Shown in pieces: positions 46,652-55,510 of a stretch of 64,000 nucleotides of DNA (position 1 is the stretch's first letter; each line of letters begins with the position of its first letter). Origin of the DNA: Aquabacterium sp. (GTDB taxonomy: Bacteria; Pseudomonadota; Gammaproteobacteria; Burkholderiales; Burkholderiaceae_C); contig NZ_JAQSDR010000006.1 in the NCBI RefSeq assembly GCF_029946005.1, positions 124,001-188,000 of the forward strand, read 5' to 3'. The notes under the pieces were generated by a model. That model made no database searches and was not told the origin of the DNA. It saw only the letters and a program-made list of their open reading frames with translations. The translations under genes were made by a program, and so were the position numbers.

Positions 46652-48588
46652 GTCAGCACCTCTTCTTGCGTGCGCGCCGACACGATGGTCAACTGCGTGA
46701 AACTATTGACGTGAACATAAAGACCAAAGAAATGGTCCATCACCGCGGCCAGCAGGCCCAGGCCGGTGCCCACGAAGCTGTCTTCGTCCACGGTCAAGCG
46801 CACCTGGGTGCCCCGCACAAAGGTCGCAAAGGGCTCACCAGGCAGCCAGGCCGTGGTCGGGCGAAATGCCACCGCCACCAAGCCATCCACCTGTCGGCGG
46901 TTGGAAGCGCTGCGCGGCAGGTCGTACAGGCGCAGCATTTCCTTCAAGGCGTCGATGCCGCCTGAGGACAAGGACAAATGGTTCAAGGACAAGTGCGAGA
47001 TCAAGCGCCACAACGTGCCGCGCCCACGCTCAAAGCGTTGACTGGCCGTGGGCTTGCGCAGCATCCTGATCTCACGAGCCAGGCTACCGCCTTCCAGGCT
47101 CAGGTCACCACCTGGCGCCCCAAAAGCCAACAAGGTGGGCAAATCACGGTTGGTGGCTGTGACGGTCAAAGACAAGGTTTCGGTCTGCGGCAAAGCAGGC
47201 TCGAAATCCACGTCCACGATAGAGATCTCGGTTTCGTAGCCCGGGCTTTGCTCGGCCAGATCGTCATCGCGGCGCGCATGCCAATAGCGACCCGGGGCCC
47301 GCCCGTCGCCTTGTTGCTTGGAGCGCTGCCGGCGCAGGGCGGCCAGATTGGGGGCCGACGCACTGAGTTCAGCCTCGTCAAACGGCAGCAGGTCGTCGTG
47401 CTTGAGCGAAAAGAAGGGGCGAAACTCATCGACCGACTCGCCATGCGGCGTTTGCAAGACGCGGTAAACACGGTCGATGGAGTAAACCTCGTGGCCAAAC
47501 GCACGGCGGCTGTCGGGCAAGACCGGGTAGCTGGACGTCGTGTGGGTGATGCGGATCGGATCAGCTGGCTGGCTGAACAGGTTGACCACGGGCGTGCAAC
47601 CCAAAACAAAGCTGCGGGCCTGGATGGTTTCCAGCAAGCGGGACTCGTCCGAGTCGGCGCGGATGCCCGACAGGAGCAGGTGCAAGGTCAAGGATCGCAC
47701 GCTGTGGACCTCACCATCGCCACCGCCTGCAGGTGCCTGGCACAAGTTGCGCGGCACCGGAACGATCAGGTCAATGAAATTGAACTTGTCGGGGAAAGCG
47801 AAGTACTCGGTCAGCAGGCGGTAGGCCGCGTGCGAACGTGCATCGAAATCGATCAGGGCCTCGTCGTCAGCAAAGCCCGCCAGTTGGGGCGTGGGTTTGT
47901 CGACCCCGATGGACGCGGCCGACAGCCAGGGCTGGTGAGGCGCCACCTGAGTCATCACGCCCACCACCTTTTGACACAGCGCCTCGCGCAAGACGCTGAC
48001 CTGCGAAGACTCACCATCCAGGTACACGCGCAAAGGCTGACCGGAAAGAACACTCCAGGACGCCTGGGGAGACAGCAGTTCCAGCGTGATGGACAACACC
48101 GAGGTCGCACCGGCAGGCAACCTCGTGCCCTCGGGTGCCAGCACTGAATTGCGGAACGCCGCGCTGGCGATGCGCACCGGCCGCAGTGTGACCGCCTGGG
48201 TCGTGCGGAACTTGCAGGTCACGCCTTTGACCGGACGAGCGTTCAGCAGGGTGCCACGGGACACTTCGGCGGACTTGCTCATTTGGCCGGCAGCCGCCCC
48301 CAGGTCAAACTGGGCAATGGAACAGGATGGGAAAGGCCGAAGGTAATGCGGGTAGAGCACCTCCAGCATGGATTCAGTGAACAACGGAAAGTCGTCGTCC
48401 AGCCGCTTGTGAACACGGGCTGCGAGCAAGGCGAAGGATTCGATCATCCGCTCGACATGAGGATCTTGAGACACGTCATTGGCCAGTTGCAAGCGCCCCG
48501 CGATCTTGGGGTAACGCTCGGCAAAGCTCATCGACGATTGCCGCAGCAACGCCAGTTCTCGCTCGTAATGGGGCAGCAAATTTTCCAT
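46615..48588 (-). CDS. tssF: TssF, T6SS baseplate protein
   Basis: The 657-residue protein starts LLPHYERELALLRQSSMSFAERYPKIAGRL, the TssF/ImpG signature, and continues with VERMIESFALLAARVHKRLDDDFP. Length agrees with the family (about 600-650). It assembles into the wedge of the T6SS baseplate with TssG. The gene lies two bases after tssE. It ends in a 37 bp overlap with tssG. Confidence 0.94.
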   Translation of the reverse strand: MENLLPHYERELALLRQSSMSFAERYPKIAGRLQLANDVSQDPHVERMIESFALLAARVHKRLDDDFPLFTESMLEVLYPHYLRPFPSCSIAQFDLGAAAGQMSKSAEVSRGTLLNARPVKGVTCKFRTTQAVTLRPVRIASAAFRNSVLAPEGTRLPAGATSVLSITLELLSPQASWSVLSGQPLRVYLDGESSQVSVLREALCQKVVGVMTQVAPHQPWLSAASIGVDKPTPQLAGFADDEALIDFDARSHAAYRLLTEYFAFPDKFNFIDLIVPVPRNLCQAPAGGGDGEVHSVRSLTLHLLLSGIRADSDESRLLETIQARSFVLGCTPVVNLFSQPADPIRITHTTSSYPVLPDSRRAFGHEVYSIDRVYRVLQTPHGESVDEFRPFFSLKHDDLLPFDEAELSASAPNLAALRRQRSKQQGDGRAPGRYWHARRDDDLAEQSPGYETEISIVDVDFEPALPQTETLSLTVTATNRDLPTLLAFGAPGGDLSLEGGSLAREIRMLRKPTASQRFERGRGTLWRLISHLSLNHLSLSSGGIDALKEMLRLYDLPRSASNRRQVDGLVAVAFRPTTAWLPGEPFATFVRGTQVRLTVDEDSFVGTGLGLLAAVMDHFFGLYVHVNSFTQLTIVSARTQEEVLTCPPRNGDKPLV

Positions 48589-48590
48589 GG

Positions 48591-49055
48591 CTAAGCGTTG
48601 CGTCCGCGAGAAACTTGGTAGCGTTGGCTGACCGGCTGCAAGACCGCGTCAAAGCTGACGATTTCGTTGGCCTCGTGGGCGATCAACAAGGCCTGGATGG
48701 CAAAGTGCAAGCGCTGACCGGGCCCCGGGGTGCTGCTCACCTGCACCATTGGGTTTTGCAGGCGCGGCTCGTGCACCAGCAACGCCGATCGGATGTCTTC
48801 GCAAATCAAAGCACGGTCACCCTGGTTGGCCAAGGACAGGGAGACAAAGTCCTTCAAACCAAAAGACAGCAAGGACTGCTGGCAATGCTTGAAGTTGCCC
48901 AACATGCCTTCCGGTAGGCCGCACCTTGAATTCAACAACGACTCGACGTCACGTGCCACGCTGTCCTTGAGCTGATCGATCGACGTGTGCCCCCGTTCGT
49001 CACGGTGGTCATCGGTCAACTTTTCCAGCAGATTGAGTCCAAACAAAGTCATCAT
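48591..49055 (-). CDS. tssE: TssE, T6SS gp25-like baseplate protein
   Basis: The start at 49055 (MMTLFGLNLLEKL; 49052 also possible) gives 154 residues. The family pattern SVARDVESLLNSR near residue 45 resembles gp25-like TssE, which contacts the sheath and baseplate. The ATG lies directly after the T-run of a strong hairpin that ends the hcp transcript, and I see no clear ribosome site in the usual window, so translation may be weak or the start may differ. tssF follows two bases later. Confidence 0.88.
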   Translation of the reverse strand: MMTLFGLNLLEKLTDDHRDERGHTSIDQLKDSVARDVESLLNSRCGLPEGMLGNFKHCQQSLLSFGLKDFVSLSLANQGDRALICEDIRSALLVHEPRLQNPMVQVSSTPGPGQRLHFAIQALLIAHEANEIVSFDAVLQPVSQRYQVSRGRNA

Positions 49056-49056
49056 G

Positions 49057-49085
49057 AAAAAACGGCGGCACGAGGCCGCCGTTTT
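49057..49085 (-). terminator. Terminator or attenuator between hcp and tssE
   Basis: On the minus strand, AACGGCGGC (49083-49075) and GCCGCCGTT (49069-49061) form a perfect 9 bp stem around a five-base loop, followed by a run of T's (49062-49057). It lies 14 bp past the hcp stop and directly before tssE. It should limit read-through into tssE-tssF-tssG-clpV and help explain high Hcp levels. Confidence 0.85.
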
Positions 49086-49098
49086 CCTGTTCAGTCGA

Positions 49099-49659
49099 TC
49101 AAGCGAAGGTCGAGGTGTTGGTGGCCAGGTTCCAGGCACCGGTGCCGGTGACCGAACCTTGGCTGCCGTCCAGCTTGGACGCCGAGTAAGCCCAATCCAC
49201 GGCCGAGTACTTCAGACCGAAGGTTTCCTTGGGGATGCCTTCTTCCGAAACCGTGGGGGCCACGGACGAGATCAGCACGTTCTTCAACTTGATGACCAGG
49301 TACTTGACGCGGTCGTTCTTGGTGCCGCTGTTGAACGAACCCGTCTGGCCGCTGGAGCGGTAGAAGGTGATTTCGACTTCAGGGGTCACCAGGCCTTGCG
49401 ACGCGGCTTGCCACAGCTTGGGGCTGGACGAGTCGATGTCCTTGACGAACACCATTTCGTCGTGCTCGCAACGCTCGGAGGTGTGACCACCGGCGGTCGA
49501 AGCCGAAGCCGACTTGGGTTGGCGGATCAAGTGGGCCCAGGAGTCCACTTCGATCGTGGGCTTGGCGTTCTGGCCAGTCGCAGCATTGCTGCCGTGAACG
49601 GCGTCACGCACGTCACCCTTGATGGCCGAGTTCTTGAACTCGATGTAGATGTCTTTCAT
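49099..49659 (-). CDS. hcp: TssD (Hcp), T6SS inner-tube protein
   Basis: The 186-residue protein starts MKDIYIEFKNSAIKGDVRD and has an SWAHLIRQPKSASASTAGGHTSERC segment, then CEHDEMVFVKDID, the standard Hcp1-family pattern with HxxMxxxKxID. Hcp hexamers stack into the tube that is pushed out by sheath contraction and also chaperone effectors. It lies between tssC and tssE and ends before a strong terminator. Confidence 0.94.
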   Translation of the reverse strand: MKDIYIEFKNSAIKGDVRDAVHGSNAATGQNAKPTIEVDSWAHLIRQPKSASASTAGGHTSERCEHDEMVFVKDIDSSSPKLWQAASQGLVTPEVEITFYRSSGQTGSFNSGTKNDRVKYLVIKLKNVLISSVAPTVSEEGIPKETFGLKYSAVDWAYSASKLDGSQGSVTGTGAWNLATNTSTFA

Positions 49660-49700
49660 TGTTTTTCCTTCCGTGATGTTTTTAAAGAAATGGATGCGCC

Positions 49701-51179
49701 TTAGGCACCGCTGGGCAGTTCTGCAACCAGGCGCAGCGACACCGACAACTCATCCAGCTGAAAATGCGGGCGCACAAATGCGACCGCACGGTACACCCCA
49801 GGTCGTCCGGGGACTTCCTGCACCTCGATGGATGCCTCCCTGAGGGGGTATTTGGCTTTGGCTTCTTGCGACGCACTGTCGTCGGCCAAAACATACTGAG
49901 CAATCCACGCATTGAGGAAGCTCTCAACATTGCCCGCCGAGGCAAAGCTGCCGATCTTGTCGCGCATCATCGCCTTGAGGTAGTGCGCAATGCGGCACAC
50001 CGAGAAGATGTACTGCAGTTGCGACGCCAAGGTGGCGTTGGCGGTGGCGGCCGGGTTGTCGTATTTTTTGTGCTTTTGAACCGACTGAGCACCGAAAAAC
50101 GCGGCGTAGTCGGTGTTCTTGCAATGGACCAGGGGGATGAAGCCCAGGTCGCTGAGTTCTTTCTCGCGGCGGTCTGTGATCGAGATCTCGGTCGGGCACT
50201 TCAAGGCCACTTCGCCATCATCGGTCTTGAAGGTGTGGGTGGGCAGGTCTTCGACCAGACCGCCACCTTCAACGCCGCGGATGGCCGCGCACCAGCCGTA
50301 CATTTCGAACGCCGAAGTCAAGCGGGCGCCAAAGGCATAAGCGGCGTTCACCCATAGGTACTTGCTGTGATCGGTGCCGTCGATGTCTTCGACAAAATTG
50401 AAGCCTTCGGTGGTGTTGCCATCCTTGGGGTCAAAAGGCAGGCGACCCAGGAAGCGCGGCAAGGTCAAGGCCACATAACGGGCATCCTCGGACTCGCGGA
50501 AGGACTTCCACTTGGCGTACTCGACCGTGTCGAACACCTTGGCCATGTCGCGGGGCTTGCCCAGATCGGTGAAGGTGTCCAAGCCCATCAGCTCGGGCGA
50601 GGCCGCCGAGATGAAAGGTGCGTGGGCCGCAGCGGCCACGTGGGACATCTGATCCAGGAAGTACATGTCTTCCGCACCACGACCAGCTTCAAAATCGCCG
50701 ATCAAAGCGGCGAAAGGTGCGCCACCAAAGGTGCCGAACTCTTCTTCGTAGACCTTCTTGAACAAGGCCGATTGGTCAAAGTCAATGGCCGTTTTGAAGT
50801 CCTTGACGAGCTCCTTTTTGGTGGCGTTGAACACCTTGATCTTGAGCTTTTCGCCGGTGGAGGTTTGCTTGCACAGGTAGTGCAGGCCGGTCCACGAGGA
50901 CTCCAGCTTCTGGAACTCGGCGGCGTGCATCACCTCGCTGAGCTGGTCGGAAATCAAGCGGTCGATCTCGGCGATGCGGGCATCCAGCGTGGCCGACAGG
51001 TTGTCGGAGACCACCACCGTGCCCTGCAGGACTTCTTTGACCAACTCACCAATGATGTCCTTGGCACGGGCGTGCTCGGTGTCGGTCTTGGCGACCTTGC
51101 TCTTGGAAACGATGTCGTCCAGCAGGCTGAAAGCATCGGCGGCCACGGGCAGGCCATTGGATTGCAGTTGTGCGCTCAT
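49701..51179 (-). CDS. tssC: TssC (VipB), T6SS sheath large subunit
   Basis: The 492-residue protein has the TssC features: IDRLISDQLSEVMHAAEFQKLESSW near residue 70, KVYEEEFGTFGGAPFAALIGDFE near 145, and a conserved C-terminal domain with VPGRPGVYRAVAFVRPHFQLDEL. TssC assembles with TssB into the contractile sheath. It starts five bases after the tssB stop. hcp follows with a 41 bp gap. Confidence 0.95.
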   Translation of the reverse strand: MSAQLQSNGLPVAADAFSLLDDIVSKSKVAKTDTEHARAKDIIGELVKEVLQGTVVVSDNLSATLDARIAEIDRLISDQLSEVMHAAEFQKLESSWTGLHYLCKQTSTGEKLKIKVFNATKKELVKDFKTAIDFDQSALFKKVYEEEFGTFGGAPFAALIGDFEAGRGAEDMYFLDQMSHVAAAAHAPFISAASPELMGLDTFTDLGKPRDMAKVFDTVEYAKWKSFRESEDARYVALTLPRFLGRLPFDPKDGNTTEGFNFVEDIDGTDHSKYLWVNAAYAFGARLTSAFEMYGWCAAIRGVEGGGLVEDLPTHTFKTDDGEVALKCPTEISITDRREKELSDLGFIPLVHCKNTDYAAFFGAQSVQKHKKYDNPAATANATLASQLQYIFSVCRIAHYLKAMMRDKIGSFASAGNVESFLNAWIAQYVLADDSASQEAKAKYPLREASIEVQEVPGRPGVYRAVAFVRPHFQLDELSVSLRLVAELPSGA

Positions 51180-51183
51180 GGTG

Positions 51184-51699
51184 TCACTCCTCGGCTTGGT
51201 GGGTTTCTGCGCCCAGCTGCTTGAGCTGTTCGGTGTTGCTCAGGACAGCGCCCAGCACGTCTTCCAATTTTTCGTTGCCGGCCATCTTGTTGCGCAGGTC
51301 GGAAAGCTTGGTGCGGGCTTCCAGCAATTTGCGCAGAGGCTCGACCTGCTCAACCACCGACTCGGGGCGGAAGTCGTCGATCTTCTTGAAGTCGAGGTTG
51401 ACGGCGAACTCGCCGCCATCGGCGCTGAGCTTGTTCTTGACGCGGTAGCTGGCGCGGGGCGCCATGCCGGACAGGACTTCGTCGAAGTTATCCAGGTCCA
51501 CGTTGACGAACTTGCGGTCTTTCAAGCGCACCACTGGCTTGTCAGGATCAGGTTGCCCGGTGAAATCACCCATCACGCCCATCACAAAAGGCAACTCCTT
51601 TTGCTCGATCGAATCACCGATCTCGACGTCGTACGTCAATTGAACACGCGGGGGGCGAACACGCTCCAGACGCTTTTGAACACTGTCGTTTTTGGCCAT
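51184..51699 (-). CDS. tssB: TssB (VipA), T6SS sheath small subunit
   Basis: The 171-residue protein starts MAKNDSVQKRLERVRPPRVQ and has the family segments LPFVMGVMGDFTGQPD and KFVNVDLDNFDEVL, then VEQVEPLRKLLEARTKLSDL. It pairs with TssC to form the sheath and carries the contact site for ClpV-mediated recycling in some systems. It is preceded by a TPR lipoprotein gene with a 27 bp gap. Confidence 0.95.
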   Translation of the reverse strand: MAKNDSVQKRLERVRPPRVQLTYDVEIGDSIEQKELPFVMGVMGDFTGQPDPDKPVVRLKDRKFVNVDLDNFDEVLSGMAPRASYRVKNKLSADGGEFAVNLDFKKIDDFRPESVVEQVEPLRKLLEARTKLSDLRNKMAGNEKLEDVLGAVLSNTEQLKQLGAETHQAEE

Positions 51700-51726
51700 G
51701 ACAAAACTCCTCTCTGTGGAAACTGA

Positions 51727-52428
51727 TTACTGCAAAGCACCAAAGGGGTTGTTGCGCCCTCCGGCCGCCGGTGGTGCGGCATTGAGCGCGCTCACCGGGC
51801 TGGTGGCCTGAGTTTTGGCTGCAGAGGCCACCACCGGTGCGGGAGCGGTGACCACGGGACGGGGGGGTGACGTGATGCGGCGAGCAGCGCGCACGGGCTT
51901 GGCCTCAACCGAAGAGGCGGCGGCCAAAGGGGGCACCAGGATGGGCTCGCCCAACGCTTCGCGGATCAACTTAGCCACGCTCTCTGCTTCTGTGCGGGCC
52001 GAGCCGTTGACTTCATTGGCCTTGCGCAGCTGCTCAAGCGCCTGAGCACTGACCCGCAAGCCGCTGACGGCCAGGATGCTTTTGGCCGTGAGGTCGGTGG
52101 TATCGCGCTGCAAGGTCTCTTGGGCTGCCGTGATGGCCTGGCCATATTGGCGCGCATCAAAATAGATCTGGGCTTTGCGCAACCAAGGTGTTTTGCTGGC
52201 CGGATCGACCTTGATGGCCGTGTCCAGCTGCAGCAAGGCGTCTTCGGTCTTGCCCAGCTTCTGGGCTTTGTCGGCCGCATCAAGACGCTCGGTCAGCTTC
52301 TCTGCGGTGGCGGCACTGGCTGCGGCTCCATCACCCTGCTTGGGGGCAATGCCGCAAGCCGTCAAGGCACACAGAAGGGAGGCCATCACCGCGCTGAGCA
52401 GGCCGCGGCGCACATGGGTATACAACAA
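51727..52428 (-). CDS. T6SS-associated TPR lipoprotein
   Basis: The start is a TTG at 52428 with a good GGGAG site about eight bases before; the longer open frame upstream has no sensible start. The 233-residue precursor has a signal peptide ending in a lipobox (LTAC, Cys near residue 25). TPR-like helices follow (DAADKAQKLGKTEDALLQLD and RQYGQAITAAQETLQRD), then a Pro/Ala-rich tail. It is the first gene of the minus-strand T6SS arm, next to tssB. Lipoproteins of this type occur in some T6SS loci; the function is not known. Confidence 0.75.
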   Translation of the reverse strand: MLYTHVRRGLLSAVMASLLCALTACGIAPKQGDGAAASAATAEKLTERLDAADKAQKLGKTEDALLQLDTAIKVDPASKTPWLRKAQIYFDARQYGQAITAAQETLQRDTTDLTAKSILAVSGLRVSAQALEQLRKANEVNGSARTEAESVAKLIREALGEPILVPPLAAASSVEAKPVRAARRITSPPRPVVTAPAPVVASAAKTQATSPVSALNAAPPAAGGRNNPFGALQ

Positions 52429-52460
52429 TTTGGGAACTCCCTGAACAGTTATGTTGAACT

Positions 52461-52485
52461 CGGCCACACGCTCTCGCTGTGGCCG
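52461..52485. repeat. Perfect hairpin in the divergent T6SS intergenic region
   Basis: CGGCCACA (52461-52468) pairs with TGTGGCCG (52478-52485), with one more flanking pair, around a nine-base loop. It lies in the 202 bp region between the TPR lipoprotein and tssJ. There is no T-run on either side, so a regulatory or leader structure is more likely than a terminator. Confidence 0.5.
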
Positions 52486-52630
52486 ACAGGACGAATTAAA
52501 GCCCAAAACATTCGAGCCACTTCTCCCCCTTTGGGGTGCGTTACAGACTCTTGCATTCGGTTGCAAATGACCCACCCCCTTGATGGGGGATGCCCATGAA
52601 TCAAGTCATCGGTCTTCTTACACTAGCAGC

Positions 52631-53320
52631 ATGAATACAGGGATGGAGACTCGATTGGCCGCGCTGTTGAGCGCCTGCATGCTGCTAGGTTTGAGTGGCT
52701 GCACATCAACACCCCCCCTCAAGGTCGCCCCCACCGAACTTGAGCGGCTGGGCATGCCGAAAGAAGCGGCCAGCGGCTCGGTCATGGACACGATTGGTGA
52801 CTACAAGGACAAGGCACTGGAAGCGATTGGCCTGAAGAAGCCCGAGCTGCCAGAGGTTCCGGATGTCCAGTTGCCGGACCGCAAGATCATGTGGCGGCTT
52901 CATGCCAGTGACTCGCTCAACATCGCACCTTCTGGCGAGCCTGTGGCACTGCTCACCCGCATCTACAAGCTGCGCAGTCCCAATGCTTTCCTGCAAGCTC
53001 CCTATGAGGTGTTTGGGGACCCGGCCAAAGAGAAAGCACAGATGGGCGACGATGTGATCGAAACGCGAGAGGTTCAGATGATTCCAGGCCGACACGATGA
53101 AGTCCTCGACAAAGTCGCCCGCGAAGTCCGCTACATCGGCATCGTCGCGCTGTTCCGCAAACCAGCGCCGCAACGATGGCGCTATGCGTTTCGCAGTGAA
53201 TCCGCCGAGAAGAGCGGCCTGTCCATCGGGCTGCATGCCTGTGCCATGAGCGTGCAAGTGGGCGAGCCCATCGGCCAGCCCTTGAACTTGGCGCGCTCCG
53301 TGGCCGTGCCTTGTCCTTAG
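52631..53320 (+). CDS. tssJ: TssJ, T6SS outer-membrane lipoprotein
   Basis: The ATG at 52631 gives a 229-residue precursor with a signal peptide ending in a lipobox (LSGC, Cys near residue 24). The mature region contains ALLTRIYKLRSPNAFLQAPYEVF and IGIVALFRKPAPQRWRYAF, typical of the TssJ sandwich domain. TssJ anchors the TssJLM membrane complex to the outer membrane. It diverges from the minus-strand arm and is followed by tssK. Confidence 0.9.
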   Translation: MNTGMETRLAALLSACMLLGLSGCTSTPPLKVAPTELERLGMPKEAASGSVMDTIGDYKDKALEAIGLKKPELPEVPDVQLPDRKIMWRLHASDSLNIAPSGEPVALLTRIYKLRSPNAFLQAPYEVFGDPAKEKAQMGDDVIETREVQMIPGRHDEVLDKVAREVRYIGIVALFRKPAPQRWRYAFRSESAEKSGLSIGLHACAMSVQVGEPIGQPLNLARSVAVPCP

Positions 53321-53339
53321 AAAATTCAGTGAGTACACC

Positions 53340-54707
53340 TTGATCCAGTCACCCAAGATTCTTTGGGGCGAAGGCCTGTTCCTTCGCCCGCAGCACTTTC
53401 AGCAACAAGACGCGTACCACGAGTGGCGCCTGTCGCAGATGTCGCGCCTGTTGCACCCCTATGCCTGGGGCGTGCGCCACATCAAGGTCGATCCTGATGC
53501 CTTGCAGACCGGCCTTTTGCGCGTGCTGGAGTTGCAAGTGGTGTTCCCCGATGGCGAGTTGTTCAACGCACCTGCCGAAGACGAGCTGCCGCCGCCCGTC
53601 GCACTGGATTCGCTGCAGGCCTCCAATTCAAATGGGGCCAGTGGCCAGGAGCCGGTCTTCCACCTGGCACTGGCGCCCGTGCGTGCCAGCGGCACCAATT
53701 TCGCCGCATCTCGCGAAGAGGCCGACACCGCTGTGCGCTACTACCGCAGCCACTTGCAAGCCGCCGATGCCTACACCGATGCCGTGACCGCCGAGGTCAC
53801 CGTGCTGCGCAAGTCCGCCAAGCTGTTGTCAGAGACCGAACCGCGCGCTCACCTGGTGTCCCTGCCCGTGCTTCGCATCAAGCGCACCGCCACCGGCAGC
53901 TTTGAGCACGATGGGCGCTTCATCCCACCCAGCCTGAATGTGCAAGCCTCAGCAGCGCTGGTGCTGCACCTGCGCCGTTTGCTGGATGTCTTGCAAGCCA
54001 AGGTGGACGCCCTGTATGGCCTGCACCGCGAGCCCAGCAAGAACATCATCGAGTTCAGGTCGGGCGACGTGGCGTCATTCTGGTTGCTGCACACCGCCAG
54101 TTCGGCGTTCGCAGGCCTGTCGCACCTGGCCAGGCACCCTGGCCTGCACCCCGAGCGGCTGTTTGAGAAACTGCTGGAGTTGGCCGGGGCCTTGCTGACG
54201 TTCTCCAAGACGTTCACCTTGGCCGATTTGCCCGCCTACGATCACCAGAACCCGGGGCCCGCGTTTGTTCGCCTGGACCACATCGTGCGCGAGTTGCTGG
54301 AGACGGTCATCTCCACCCGCTACTTCTCGATCGCCCTGACCGAGCATCAACCATCGTTCCACCTGGGGCGCCTGGACTCTGATCAGATCAAGCCAAGCAC
54401 TCAGCTTTACCTGGGCGTGTCGGCCGCCATGTCGCCCTCGGAATTGGTCGATGTCGTGCCCATGCGCTTCAAGCTCGGGGCGCCCGAGGACGTTGACAAG
54501 CTGGTCCTGTCGGCCATGCCCGGGGTCAAGCTCGTGCACGCACCTCAAGTGCCCGCGGCCATCCCGGTTCGGCCAGGTTGCTACTACTTCACGCTGGAGC
54601 CTCGCGGATCGCTCTACGAACGCATGCTGCAGGCTCAGTCCATCACGGTCTATGCGCCGTCTGGCCTGAATGAACTCAAGCTGGAACTCATCGCGGTCAA
54701 CCCGTGA
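53340..54707 (+). CDS. tssK: TssK, T6SS baseplate protein
   Basis: The 455-residue protein starts with a TTG (MIQSPKILWGEGLFLRPQHF), the standard TssK N-terminus with WGEGLFLRPQHFQQQD. Downstream, LDHIVRELLETVI and HLGRLDSDQIKPSTQLYL are family segments. TssK connects the baseplate to the TssJLM complex. The gap to tssJ is 19 bp and to tssL 31 bp. Confidence 0.93.
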   Translation: MIQSPKILWGEGLFLRPQHFQQQDAYHEWRLSQMSRLLHPYAWGVRHIKVDPDALQTGLLRVLELQVVFPDGELFNAPAEDELPPPVALDSLQASNSNGASGQEPVFHLALAPVRASGTNFAASREEADTAVRYYRSHLQAADAYTDAVTAEVTVLRKSAKLLSETEPRAHLVSLPVLRIKRTATGSFEHDGRFIPPSLNVQASAALVLHLRRLLDVLQAKVDALYGLHREPSKNIIEFRSGDVASFWLLHTASSAFAGLSHLARHPGLHPERLFEKLLELAGALLTFSKTFTLADLPAYDHQNPGPAFVRLDHIVRELLETVISTRYFSIALTEHQPSFHLGRLDSDQIKPSTQLYLGVSAAMSPSELVDVVPMRFKLGAPEDVDKLVLSAMPGVKLVHAPQVPAAIPVRPGCYYFTLEPRGSLYERMLQAQSITVYAPSGLNELKLELIAVNP

Positions 54708-54738
54708 TGCGCCCCATGAATGACCACGAGGTGATTTG

Positions 54739-55488
54739 ATGTCCACCGCCACCATCCCCACGCTGAATGCCGTTCGCGCCAAGGAAGCCAGCAGCCTGCT
54801 GGACCTGATGTACGACGGCTTTTACCTGCTGTTCCTGCTCAAGGCCAAGCACGCGCCCATTGAGGCCGAGGTGTTTCGCGAACGGGTCAAGCAGTTCCTG
54901 ACCGCTTTTGAGCGCGGGGCCACCCGCATGCACGCCACCTCTGAAGACATCTACGCCTGCAAGTACGCGTTCTGCGCCACGGTGGACGAGGCCATTCTGA
55001 TGTCGTCGTTCAAGGCCCGCGAATCCTGGCAGCGTTTGCCCCTGCAGTTGCAATTCTTTGGCGAGCAGTTGGCTGGCGAACAGTTTTTCGTCAAGCTGGA
55101 GGACCTGCGCTCACAAGGCGTGGCGCGCGTGGGCACGCTTGAAGTCTTCCACATGTGCTTGCTGCTGGGCTTTCAAGGCAAGTACCTGATCGAAGGCACT
55201 GAAAAACTGGGCTACCTGACCGCTCGCCTGGGTGATGAGATCTCACGCCTGAAAGGCAAACGCGCCGCCTTCGCGCCCAGCTGGGCCGCCCCCGACCAGG
55301 TGTCGCATCAGCTCAAGCATGAAGTGCCGCTGTGGGTCATCGGCTCGGTGTTCGGACTGCTGTCTTTGCTGGCTTTCGTGGGTCTGCGCTGGAACCTGAA
55401 TCACTTCACGCAGCAGGCACTGGCCGAGCACCATGACATCGTGCAACTGGCGCCTCAGGTGGCCAACATCACGATCACCTTGCCTTGA
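54739..55488 (+). CDS. tssL: TssL (DotU/IcmH), T6SS inner-membrane protein
   Basis: The 249-residue protein has a cytoplasmic helical domain with LLDLMYDGFYLLFLLKAKHA and CATVDEAILMSS, which match DotU/TssL, followed by a single C-terminal membrane segment (about 200-222) and a short tail. It lacks the peptidoglycan-binding OmpA-like extension found in some TssL proteins. It anchors the complex in the inner membrane with TssM, which is not in the window. Confidence 0.92.
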   Translation: MSTATIPTLNAVRAKEASSLLDLMYDGFYLLFLLKAKHAPIEAEVFRERVKQFLTAFERGATRMHATSEDIYACKYAFCATVDEAILMSSFKARESWQRLPLQLQFFGEQLAGEQFFVKLEDLRSQGVARVGTLEVFHMCLLLGFQGKYLIEGTEKLGYLTARLGDEISRLKGKRAAFAPSWAAPDQVSHQLKHEVPLWVIGSVFGLLSLLAFVGLRWNLNHFTQQALAEHHDIVQLAPQVANITITLP

Positions 55489-55510
55489 CACCAGACACAC
55501 AAAGCAGGCC

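Noticed and set aside
52515..52560. A sigma-54 promoter in the T6SS divergent region
   Set aside because: A TTGCA-like element is present but no GG lies at the required distance upstream.
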